Positions 1 through 6,642 are shown, counted from the first letter of the stretch. The stretch is DNA of 17,882 nt from Crocinitomicaceae bacterium (GCA_020848015.1 JADLBA010000290.1:1-17882), one strand, 5' to 3'. Numbers and translations: made by a program. Notes: a model not told the origin generated them from the sequence alone.

Positions 1-228
1 ACCACGAACTTTGGGAGAGAGAATATAGATAAGATTATTGCACTGAACGACAAAGCCCTGCTCACCCATAAAGGCACTGTCAGCAACGCACAGATGGAAG
101 AAATGGTAGATAAAGTTTATCTGGCTTTTGACACTTACAGAAAAAAAGAAAACGCACAAATGGCAGATGAACAAGATTTGGAAGAATTGAAAGCCCTTGA
201 AAGTAAAATTAAAAGCAAGAAAAAATAA
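1..228 (+). CDS. C-terminal end of a RhuM-like protein (partial, 5' end off window)
   Basis: The frame is open from base 1 to a TAA at 226-228 and gives 75 residues. The segment around LNDKALLTHKGTVS, followed by an acidic/lysine-rich helix ending in KSKKK, resembles the tail I remember for RhuM-family proteins, where an N-D-x-x-LLxxxGxVS stretch precedes a Y-x-x-F/Y-x-x-R helix. RhuM-type genes are often found inside type I restriction operons between hsdM and hsdS, which fits this position: the stop lies three bases before the hsdS start. The molecular role of RhuM is not established. It could instead be the tail of another operon-linked protein. It does not look like an HsdM C-terminus. 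The call rests on the tail only. Confidence 0.5.
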   Translation, partial: TTNFGRENIDKIIALNDKALLTHKGTVSNAQMEEMVDKVYLAFDTYRKKENAQMADEQDLEELKALESKIKSKKK

Positions 229-231
229 ACC

Positions 232-1263
232 ATGGAAAAAGGGAAAGGAAAAACACGTGTTGAGCAGGGTCGAAACAAACCGAGCATCAGGTTTCCAGAG
301 TTTAAAGACGAGTGGGAGCAATTTTATTTGGGTGATTTAGTTTATAAGACCGACAAGAAGAATAAAGAGAATCTGAATCTTCCTGTTTATTCTATTAACA
401 ACACATCTGGATTTGTTCCGCAAGATGAGCAATTTGAAGGTAGAAACAGTCAAGAAAGAGGATTTGATATTAGTATTTACAAAATCATCAATAGCAAAAC
501 ATTTGCTTACAATCCTGCTCGTATAAATGTTGGTTCTATTGGCTACAGTTTTGATTTGGAAAATGTACTTGTCAGTTCGCTATACGTTTGCTTCAAAACA
601 AAAGAAAATCTTGATGATATATTTTTGCTTCACTTTTTGAATACAAGTTCATTCAAAATATCGGTTTTAAGAATTCAAGAAGGTGGTGTTAGACAATACT
701 TGTTCTTTGAGAATTTATCAAAGATTAAAATCTCCATTCCATCCCTCCCCGAACAAAAACGCATTGCCTCTTTCTTTATGGTGGTGGACAAGAAAATTGC
801 CGAACTCAAACAAAAGAAAGCCCTGCTGGAGCAATACAAAAAAGGGGTAATGCAAGGGCTATTCCTGCCAGCATCAGGAGAGGAAGGATTAGAGGATGAT
901 AGGATTCAAAATGAAAAAGAAAAAGAAAAAGAAAAAGAAAAAGAAAATAAAAATCCTATAATCTTAAAATCCAATCAATCCAAATCCGGACAGTTGAGAT
1001 TTAAGGATGAAAATGGAAATGAGTTTCCTAAGTGGGAGAAGAAGAGGTTGGGGGAAGTTGGAGATAATATTATGTATGGAATGAATGCTGCTGCAATTAA
1101 TTTCGATGGCGAGCATAAATACATAAGAATAACCGACATTGATGAAAATTCAAGAGCATTTACACCTAATCCTTTGACATCCCCAGCGGGACGAATAGAG
1201 GATAAGTATAAATTGGTCGTAGGCGATATTGTTTTTGCAAGAACGGGAGCAAGTGTTGGCTAA
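232..1263 (+). CDS. hsdS: Type I restriction specificity subunit HsdS, truncated by an in-frame stop
   Basis: HsdS recognises the two halves of the bipartite target for the HsdM2S methylase and the HsdR2M2S nuclease. Residues ~18-165 form the first target-recognition domain (IRFPEFKDEWEQ opening), and 170-210 the conserved coiled-coil spacer (SLPEQKRIASFF, then a Lys/Gln-rich helix). A long linker with an (EK) run at 228-238 leads into a second recognition domain at ~256 (LRFKDENGNEFPKWE). The protein ends after ARTGASVG at residue 343 because of TAA at 1261-1263. The same frame then continues with SYLYNEKDG, the expected next block, where family members usually have GxSVGKS. The product as read has one full recognition domain, the first spacer and part of the second domain. 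It starts three bases after the upstream stop. The identity is secure; whether the truncated form works is unknown. Confidence 0.85.
   Translation: MEKGKGKTRVEQGRNKPSIRFPEFKDEWEQFYLGDLVYKTDKKNKENLNLPVYSINNTSGFVPQDEQFEGRNSQERGFDISIYKIINSKTFAYNPARINVGSIGYSFDLENVLVSSLYVCFKTKENLDDIFLLHFLNTSSFKISVLRIQEGGVRQYLFFENLSKIKISIPSLPEQKRIASFFMVVDKKIAELKQKKALLEQYKKGVMQGLFLPASGEEGLEDDRIQNEKEKEKEKEKENKNPIILKSNQSKSGQLRFKDENGNEFPKWEKKRLGEVGDNIMYGMNAAAINFDGEHKYIRITDIDENSRAFTPNPLTSPAGRIEDKYKLVVGDIVFARTGASVG
886..972. repeat. Imperfect inverted repeat flanking a hexamer tract inside the hsdS linker
   Basis: Bases 886-906 and 952-972 form 21-base arms that are reverse complements at 17 of 21 positions; the arms are built of GGATT/AATCC units. 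Between them lie five perfect GAAAAA hexamers (913-942) that encode the Glu-Lys run. The arms use the same AGGATT/AATCC vocabulary as the terminal repeats of the GxxExxY unit at 2546-3113, and bases near the outer edges (GCATCAGGA on the left, AATCCGGACAG on the right) resemble those ends. The stretch adds about 40 residues relative to a usual HsdS inter-domain linker and keeps the frame open. I infer a decayed repeat captured as linker. Confidence 0.55.
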
Positions 1264-1596
1264 TCATACTTGTATAATGAAAAGGATGGGAACATATTCT
1301 TCGCTGGGTTCCTTATTAAATTTTCTATCAAGAATGCGAATCCATATTTTGTTTTCTTGCAAACTCTCTTAGAATCATATCAAAAATGGGTTCTGAAGAT
1401 GTCAATGCGATCTGGTCAGCCAGGAATAAACGCAGAAGAATATAAATCGCTTTCAATAGTATTTCCTTGTATTGAAGAACAAACCCGCATCGCCAATTTC
1501 CTTTCTTCCATAGACGAAAAAATAAATCAAACCGAATTTCAAATCCAGCAAACCCAAGAGTGGAAAAAGGGACTTTTACAAAATATGTTGGTGTGA
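1264..1596 (+). pseudogene. hsdS: Detached C-terminal part of hsdS
   Basis: This is the continuation, in the same frame as 232-1263, of the second target-recognition domain and the second coiled-coil spacer. It runs from SYLYNEKDGNIFFAGF through MRSGQPGIN to a spacer block CIEEQTRIANFLSSID and a terminal helix ending in QNMLV. All the family hallmarks of an HsdS C-terminal half are intact, so the break is a recent point mutation rather than decay. Independent translation would need the TTG at 1270 or an ATG further in, and no good ribosome-binding site is apparent. Readthrough of the TAA would restore a full-length HsdS of about 454 residues, a normal length for the family. Confidence 0.75.
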
Positions 1597-1612
1597 GCAG
1601 CGCCAAACTTAC

Positions 1613-1646
1613 CGTGAAAAAGTGTATATTTATACCATATTTCACG
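1613..1646. promoter_or_regulatory. Nested inverted repeat upstream of fic (possible operator)
   Basis: The arms CGTGAAA (1613-1619) and TTTCACG (1640-1646) are perfect reverse complements. Nested inside is a second perfect pair, GTATA (1624-1628) and TATAC (1631-1635). The structure lies in the 69-base gap between the hsdS remnant and fic and ends about 20 bases before the fic ATG. It could be an operator or promoter-proximal stem-loop. There is no T-tract, so it is not a convincing terminator. Confidence 0.35.
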
Positions 1647-1665
1647 TAAAATAAACGGTGGGTCT

Positions 1666-2565
1666 ATGATAAATCAAACCACAAAAGATAAAATAGAAGC
1701 CCTGCAAAACCGCTACGCGACATTGGCAAAAGGCAACGAAATTTTGTTGAAAGAGATAGCCTTTGCCGAAATTCCCGAAATGGTTTACAACTCAAATGCC
1801 ATAGAGAACTCAACACTTACCTTGGAAGATACCGAAAAAATATTGGCAGGCGACAACTTAAACCGCAAAGTAAATGTGCGTGAAATATACGAAGCCAAAA
1901 ACCTGGCACACATTACCGAAATCCTGCTTCAAAAAAGCAAACATAAACTCAACATCAAACTCATTTTAGATTTACACAAAACCCTGCTTACACATATTGA
2001 CGACCGTATTGCAGGACGTTTTCGCAGGGGCAAAGAGTGGGTTCGTGTGGGCAATCACTTAGGTGCAAATCCGCAGTTTGTTGATGCGCTGATACAAGAA
2101 TTGGTGGATGATTACAATCAAAATAAGAATCGCTATTTTTTAGACAGTATTGCCCGCTTTCACGCAGAATTTGAAACCATTCATCCCTTTGTGGATGGTA
2201 ACGGGCGAATGGGCAGAGTGCTTATCAACTTACAATTGACGAACGCAGGATTACCTCCTATTATCATTCAAAACAAAAGCAAACACAGCGACTATTATCC
2301 GCTGTTTACAAATTATCCTGCCACAATGAAATTTGGCGGTTTTACACAATTGTTTGCGATGTTGTTGCAAGAAGCATTACACAAGCGAATAACCCTGATT
2401 ACAGCAAAAAAAATAATTCCGCTTTCAGTGTGGGCAAACAACAACAATGTAAAAGCAAACGTGGCAGCCAACAAAGCAAAACGGCAAACCATTCCTGCTT
2501 TTCGTCTGCGTGAAAAATGGATGATAGCCGAAGAATATACAAATGGTCTGAATCAGGATTTTTAG
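1666..2565 (+). CDS. Fic-domain AMP-transferase (class II, self-inhibited)
   Basis: Fic enzymes transfer AMP or another nucleotide moiety from a nucleotide to hydroxyl side chains of target proteins. The active-site signature HPFVDGNGRMGR spans residues 173-184, with His173 as the catalytic base and Asn179/Arg181/Arg184 as the anion-binding part. An N-terminal SNAIEN at 43-48 fits the inhibitory (S/T)xxxE(G/N) motif, whose Glu47 should block productive ATP binding, so the enzyme should be self-inhibited without a separate antitoxin. The tail around residues 252-290 (IPLSVWANNN, AKRQTIPAF) resembles the small helix-turn-helix-like end of many bacterial Fic proteins. The last residues (GLNQDF) are encoded by the left terminal repeat of the downstream insertion, so the present C-terminus is not the original one. 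Fic genes are a known passenger of type I restriction operons. The target is unknown. Confidence 0.93.
   Translation: MINQTTKDKIEALQNRYATLAKGNEILLKEIAFAEIPEMVYNSNAIENSTLTLEDTEKILAGDNLNRKVNVREIYEAKNLAHITEILLQKSKHKLNIKLILDLHKTLLTHIDDRIAGRFRRGKEWVRVGNHLGANPQFVDALIQELVDDYNQNKNRYFLDSIARFHAEFETIHPFVDGNGRMGRVLINLQLTNAGLPPIIIQNKSKHSDYYPLFTNYPATMKFGGFTQLFAMLLQEALHKRITLITAKKIIPLSVWANNNNVKANVAANKAKRQTIPAFRLREKWMIAEEYTNGLNQDF
2541..2545. repeat. Left copy of 5-bp target-site duplication AAATG
   Basis: AAATG directly precedes the left inverted repeat, and an identical AAATG (3114-3118) directly follows the right one. The match extends to ACAAATG if two bases overlapping the right repeat end are counted. 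Confidence 0.65.
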
Positions 2566-2584
2566 GATACATGATTTTAGGATT
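2546..2584. repeat. Left terminal inverted repeat of the GxxExxY unit
   Basis: The arm opens GTCTGAATCAGGATT and closes with CATGATTTTAGGATT. It overlaps the 3' end of fic and supplies that gene's last codons and TAG stop. Its inner half matches the reverse complement of the 16-bp unit repeated at 3001-3096. Confidence 0.65.
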
Positions 2585-2598
2585 AAAAAAGTGAACTA

Positions 2599-3018
2599 AT
2601 GAAATACGAAGAGATAACCCATAAAATAATTGGTTGTGCAATGAAAGTGCATAGCACATTAGGCAATGGTTTTCGGGAAGTGATTTATCAAAGAGCATTG
2701 GCAATTGAAATGAAAAAACAAGGCTTGAACTTTCAAAGAGAAATGGAAATGACCATTTTTTATGAAGGTATTGATATCGGTACAAGACGGGTTGATTTTT
2801 TCGTGGAAGACAACATTATGGTGGAAATAAAAGCAGTGATAAAATTAGAAGATGTGCATTTAGCTCAGGCAATGAATTATTGTCAGGCATATCATTTACC
2901 CATAGGATTGCTGATAAATTTTGGTTCAAAAAGTTTGGAGTTCAAGCGAGTTTATAATCTTACTCATCCTGAAAATAAGGAGTACGTAAAAAATAATCCT
3001 AAAATCATCAAATCCTAA
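2599..3018 (+). CDS. GxxExxY family protein (PD-(D/E)XK-like)
   Basis: The 139-residue protein has the family signature GFREVIY at residues 24-30. A nuclease-like core follows, with RVDFFV (Asp66) and VEIKAV (Glu76-x-Lys78), matching the D...ExK arrangement of the PD-(D/E)XK fold. The length fits the family (about 120-140). No biochemical role is established for GxxExxY proteins; a nuclease or nucleic-acid-linked function is inferred from the core. The last codons (NNPKIIKS) and stop lie in the first copies of the 16-bp tandem repeat, so the protein's C-terminus is repeat-encoded. The gene is alone inside an inverted-repeat-bounded unit. Confidence 0.88.
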   Translation: MKYEEITHKIIGCAMKVHSTLGNGFREVIYQRALAIEMKKQGLNFQREMEMTIFYEGIDIGTRRVDFFVEDNIMVEIKAVIKLEDVHLAQAMNYCQAYHLPIGLLINFGSKSLEFKRVYNLTHPENKEYVKNNPKIIKS

Positions 3019-3104
3019 AATCATCAAATCCTAAAATTATCAAATCCTAAAATCATCAAATCCTAAAATCATCAAATCCTAAAATCATCAAATCCTAAAA
3101 TCCT
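3001..3104. repeat. 16-bp tandem repeat, six full copies plus a partial
   Basis: The unit aaaatcatcaaatcct occurs head to tail at 3001, 3017, 3033, 3049, 3065 and 3081, followed by a half copy at 3097-3104. Only the third copy differs, by one base (aaaattat at 3033). Copies 5-6 form part of the right terminal inverted repeat. There are no spacers, so this is not a CRISPR array. Near-identity of copies suggests recent expansion. Confidence 0.95.
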
Positions 3105-3113
3105 AATCCAGAC
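3075..3113. repeat. Right terminal inverted repeat of the GxxExxY unit
   Basis: It begins AATCCTAAAATCAT and ends AATCCTAATCCAGAC. The reverse complement aligns with 2546-2584 with a 14-base perfect inner block and a near-perfect outer block. The hsdR ATG follows two bases after its end. Confidence 0.65.
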
Positions 3114-3118
3114 AAATG
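3114..3118. repeat. Right copy of 5-bp target-site duplication AAATG
   Basis: It is identical to 2541-2545 and immediately abuts the right inverted repeat. It contains the ATG (3116-3118) that starts hsdR. Confidence 0.65.
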
Positions 3119-5965
3119 AAGGAGAGTGAACAAATATTAGAAGAACAGTTAGTTGCACAGCTTCAAAAATTGGGTTATGGCTTGGTGCAATTGAAAGATG
3201 AAAAAGATTTAATTACCAACCTGAAAACGCAATTAGAAAAACACAACAACATACAATTCAGCACAAAAGAATTTGAACGGGTGCTGAATATTTTGAGCAA
3301 AGGTTCGGTATTTGAAAAATCCAAAACACTACGCCAAAAACAGCACATTGTAAGAGATAACGGAGACAACCTGTATTTTGAATTTGTGAATGTAGAACAC
3401 TGGTGCCAAAATCAATTTCAGGTTACGCATCAGGTAACAATGGAGGGCAAATACAAAAACCGCTATGATGTTACCTTGCTCATCAACGGTTTGCCTTTGG
3501 TGCAAATAGAACTGAAACGAAGAGGACTTGAACTGAAAGAAGCCTTTAACCAAATCAATCGCTATCAACGCCATTCGTTCGGGGTAAATTCTGCCTTGTA
3601 TCAATACGTTCAAATCTTTATTATCAGCAACGGAGTAAATACAAAGTATTACGCCAACAACAGGCATCAATCATTTAAACAAACTTTCTATTGTACAGAC
3701 AAGGAAAACAAACGCCTGACCAACATTGTAAACGGCTTTACTTCCGAATTTTTAGAGCCGTGCCACATCAGCAAAATGATATGCAAATACATTGTGCTGA
3801 ACGAAACCCACAAAATTTTAATGGTGCTTCGTCCGTATCAGTTTTATGCCGTTGAAGCATTGATTGACCGTGTGAAGAACACCAACAAAAACGGTTATAT
3901 CTGGCACACTACAGGTTCAGGAAAAACGCTAACAAGTTTTAAAGCCAGTCAGATTTTTATGAATCTGCCACAAGTAAAAAAAGTGGTTTTTGTGGTGGAC
4001 AGAAAAGATTTGGATTACCAAACCAACAAAGAGTTCAACAGCTTTAGCAAAGGCTGCATTGACGGCACAGACAACACCAAGCAATTGGTAAAACAGTTTT
4101 CTGACGATACCAAACTGATTGTAACCACCATTCAGAAACTCAATACTGCCATCAGCAAAAAGCAGTATTTGGGCAAAATGGGAAAATTGAAAGACGAAAA
4201 AGTCGTTTTCATTTTTGACGAGTGCCACCGTTCACAGTTTGGCGAAACGCACAGCCGTATCAAATCATTCTTCAACAACATTCAGATGTTCGGTTTTACA
4301 GGCACACCCATTTTTGCCGACAATGCCGTGAAGAATGAATTGGGCAAACGCACCACCAAAGAACTATTTGCCGACTGCTTGCACAAATATGTGATTACAG
4401 ATGCTATTAAAGACGAAAACGTGTTGAAGTTTTCAGTGGAATATGTGGGCAGATACAAACGCAAGGAAACCGCCACCGAAATTGATATTGAGGTAGAAGA
4501 CATTGACAAAAAAGAGTTGATGGAATCGCCTGTGAGATTGGAGAAAATTGCAGATTACATTTTAGCACACCACAACCGCAAAACGCACAATCGGGATTTT
4601 ACCGCCATGTTTTGTGTAAGCAGTGTTGAAACGCTGATAAAGTATTACGACATTTTACAACGCAAAAAAGAAGAAGGCAAACACAACCTGAGAATTGCCA
4701 CCATTTTCAGCTATGCCAGCAATGAAGATGATGCAGATGCGAACGGATTTTTGCCCGAAGAATTATCGGTGGTAGAAGAACCGAAAGCCCTTTACGGATT
4801 GACAGCACACAGCCGTGAAAAATTAGATGAATTTATCGGGCATTACAACCAACTTTTTGAAACGAAATTCTCCACCAAAGACAGCGAGAGTTTTTACAAC
4901 TACTATAACGACATTTCCAAGAAAGTAAAGGAACGTAAGATTGATATTTTACTGGTGGTAAATATGTTCCTTACAGGTTTTGACAGCCCAACGCTGAATA
5001 CCTTGTATGTGGATAAGAATTTGCGTTTTCACGGCTTAATTCAAGCGTATTCAAGAACGAACAGAATTTTAAACGAACAGAAATCACAAGGCAACATCAT
5101 TGTTTTCCGCAACCTGAAAAACGCTACTGACGAAGCCATTACGTTGTTCAGCAACAAAGAAGCGATTGAGGTTATCATTATGAAACCTTATGAGGACTAT
5201 GTAAAGAAATTCAATGAAGCCCTTATTACCCTGCTTAAAATTACGCCAACAGTAAACAGTGTAAACGAACTGCAAACCGAAAATGATGAACTGGAATTTA
5301 TAAAAGCATTTCGTGAACTGATAAGGAAAAAAAACATTTTGTCTGCCTTTGCAGACTTCAAATGGGAAGATTTGGCAATGAATGAGCAGTTGTTTGAAGA
5401 TTACAAAAGTAAGTACCTTGACCTATACGACAAAGTAAAAAGCGATCGCCAAAAAGAGAAAGTTTCCATATTGGAAGATGTGGACTTTGAACTGGAACTC
5501 ATTCACCGCGACGAAATCAATGTGGCTTACATCATTCAGTTGCTCATAAAACTGAAATCGAAAGTGCAGAAAGAGGTTTCGCAAGCCGAAAAGGAAATTT
5601 TCAACTTGCTGAACACCGAAGCAAATTTGAGGAGCAAGCGGGAACTGATAGAAAAATTCATTCAGGAGAATTTGCCTGTGTTGGAAGATGAAGACGACAT
5701 TCCCGAAGCATTTGAAAAGTTTTGGAATGAAGAACAGGAAAACGCTTTCAACAAATTGGTGAAAGAAGAAAGCCTATCACCCGGCAAAACCCAAACCCTG
5801 ATTGAAGATTATTTGTATGCAGAACGAGAACCGTTGAGAGATGAAATTTTGGAATTGCTGGAAGGCGAAAAACCTTCGGTTTTAGAACGCAAGAAAACTG
5901 GCGACAGAATTTTTAGAAAAATTCTGGGCTTTATAGAAACTTTTATAAATGGAATGACGAATTGA
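3116..5965 (+). CDS. hsdR: Type I restriction endonuclease subunit HsdR
   Basis: HsdR is the ATP-driven translocase and nuclease of the type I complex; it cleaves DNA far from the recognition site when the target is unmethylated. The N-terminal nuclease has Asp118 (NRYDVTLL), Glu132-x-Lys134 (QIELKRRG) and the QxxxY motif QINRY at 146-150. The helicase motor follows: Walker A TTGSGKT at 265-271, DECH at 368-371, TGT at 395-397, GFDSPTLN at 621-628 and motif VI QAYSRTNR at 643-650. The C-terminal ~250 residues are helical and should contact HsdM/HsdS. At 949 residues it is full length with all key residues present. The ATG lies in the right copy of the AAATG duplication, directly after the inserted unit, so its present leader is the AT-rich repeat rather than the original fic 3' end. 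Confidence 0.96.
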   Translation: MKESEQILEEQLVAQLQKLGYGLVQLKDEKDLITNLKTQLEKHNNIQFSTKEFERVLNILSKGSVFEKSKTLRQKQHIVRDNGDNLYFEFVNVEHWCQNQFQVTHQVTMEGKYKNRYDVTLLINGLPLVQIELKRRGLELKEAFNQINRYQRHSFGVNSALYQYVQIFIISNGVNTKYYANNRHQSFKQTFYCTDKENKRLTNIVNGFTSEFLEPCHISKMICKYIVLNETHKILMVLRPYQFYAVEALIDRVKNTNKNGYIWHTTGSGKTLTSFKASQIFMNLPQVKKVVFVVDRKDLDYQTNKEFNSFSKGCIDGTDNTKQLVKQFSDDTKLIVTTIQKLNTAISKKQYLGKMGKLKDEKVVFIFDECHRSQFGETHSRIKSFFNNIQMFGFTGTPIFADNAVKNELGKRTTKELFADCLHKYVITDAIKDENVLKFSVEYVGRYKRKETATEIDIEVEDIDKKELMESPVRLEKIADYILAHHNRKTHNRDFTAMFCVSSVETLIKYYDILQRKKEEGKHNLRIATIFSYASNEDDADANGFLPEELSVVEEPKALYGLTAHSREKLDEFIGHYNQLFETKFSTKDSESFYNYYNDISKKVKERKIDILLVVNMFLTGFDSPTLNTLYVDKNLRFHGLIQAYSRTNRILNEQKSQGNIIVFRNLKNATDEAITLFSNKEAIEVIIMKPYEDYVKKFNEALITLLKITPTVNSVNELQTENDELEFIKAFRELIRKKNILSAFADFKWEDLAMNEQLFEDYKSKYLDLYDKVKSDRQKEKVSILEDVDFELELIHRDEINVAYIIQLLIKLKSKVQKEVSQAEKEIFNLLNTEANLRSKRELIEKFIQENLPVLEDEDDIPEAFEKFWNEEQENAFNKLVKEESLSPGKTQTLIEDYLYAEREPLRDEILELLEGEKPSVLERKKTGDRIFRKILGFIETFINGMTN

Positions 5966-6108
5966 CAGGAATATAATGTACTCTTCCGGCAAACTACCTA
6001 TCTGTATCAATTCCTGTGGATTACCCACTGGCTCTGGCTGCAATATCGAAGAAATGTACAGCAATACTTCAGCCACCCCTTTTTCGCCCCTCGAAAATTG
6101 ATCGTGAG
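5966..6108 (-). other. Junction between restriction island and rimM, possible gene remnant
   Basis: These 143 bases separate the convergent hsdR and rimM stops. On the minus strand a frame is open from just inside the rimM end through the gap (a GTG at 6076 is the only start-like codon). It reads GEKGVAEVLLYISSILQPEP and onward, which looks plausible as protein but matches nothing I recognise. The frame runs on antisense into hsdR. It may be the tail of a gene cut by arrival of the island, or chance. No terminator hairpin with a T-tract is evident. Confidence 0.2.
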
Positions 6109-6642
6109 TTATTCCAGATAGAGATCAATAAGCCCTTCCGGTTCCTCTATTTCTACTTCTCTTTTCTTTCGGTCAATCTTTCGGATAAACTCCTCCCGCA
6201 GCGGAAGCAGGATTGTAACCCCATTGTATTGAATCTGTAACTGCGGGTTGGCGGGCAATTCGAGCACTCCTGAAACTGTTCCTATCTCGCCCCTGTTTAC
6301 ATCCTTTACCCTGAACCCGTTGATACTGCGAAGAGCCAGACGCGTTTCGTCCTGCTCCGACAAATCTTCACGGGCAATAAATATTTTTGATTTCACTAAT
6401 TGTTTAGCGGCCTCTTCGCTGTCAATGCCCTCAAGTTTCAACTTCATGGCTTTATTGGTCTTTGTCCCAATACTCTCTATCGTATAAGGAACCATTTCGT
6501 TTTTCGTCTCTAGGTAGAGTGTGCTGAGATGATTGTAATCGGCTTGTGAAGCAGCATTGAGAAAAATAGTCAACTCGCCCTTGTAACCGTGAAGGCGCGT
6601 AACATAACCCAATTCTACAAGATCATCATTTGAAGGTATCAT
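6109..6642 (-). CDS. rimM: Ribosome maturation factor RimM
   Basis: RimM binds ribosomal protein uS19 and assists late assembly of the head of the 30S subunit. The protein has the N-terminal RimM barrel (ELGYVTRLHGYKGELTIFL at residues ~11-29) and a C-terminal PRC-barrel (INGFRVKDVNRGEIGTVSGV, then NPQLQI and LLPLREEFI). It ends with the typical IEEPEGLIDLYLE. Its 177 residues are a normal length. It lies 70 bases downstream of rpsP in the same direction, the usual gene order, but a terminator sits between them. No trmD follows; the restriction island occupies the position downstream. Confidence 0.95.
   Translation of the reverse strand: MIPSNDDLVELGYVTRLHGYKGELTIFLNAASQADYNHLSTLYLETKNEMVPYTIESIGTKTNKAMKLKLEGIDSEEAAKQLVKSKIFIAREDLSEQDETRLALRSINGFRVKDVNRGEIGTVSGVLELPANPQLQIQYNGVTILLPLREEFIRKIDRKKREVEIEEPEGLIDLYLE

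Larger units (their letters stand above)
2546..3113 (+). mobile_element. 568-bp transposon-like unit carrying a GxxExxY gene
   Basis: The unit starts with GTCTGAATCAGGATT and ends with the near reverse complement AATCCTAATCCAGAC. Terminal arms of 39 bases (2546-2584 and 3075-3113) match over most of their length with one short gap on each side. It is flanked by the direct repeat AAATG, a typical footprint of transposition. The only gene inside is the GxxExxY gene, so no recognisable transposase is encoded and mobilisation would need one in trans or the GxxExxY protein itself. Its insertion point is exactly the fic-hsdR boundary. The footprint is seen in the sequence; mobility is inferred. Confidence 0.6.

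Noticed and set aside
1..228. Reading the first frame as the end of HsdM
   Set aside because: HsdM should precede hsdS, but the LLTHKGTVS block and lysine tail do not resemble an HsdM C-terminus; a RhuM-like tail fits better.
1255..1275. Frameshift as the cause of the split hsdS
   Set aside because: Both parts are in the same frame and the protein alignment continues without gap across the TAA, so it is a nonsense change.
3001..3104. CRISPR array
   Set aside because: The 16-bp units are contiguous with no spacers and no cas genes nearby.
2539..3118. A 7-bp duplication ACAAATG instead of 5-bp AAATG
   Set aside because: The extra AC on the right belongs to the CAGAC arm that pairs with GTCTG on the left; the 5-bp reading keeps both arm ends symmetric.
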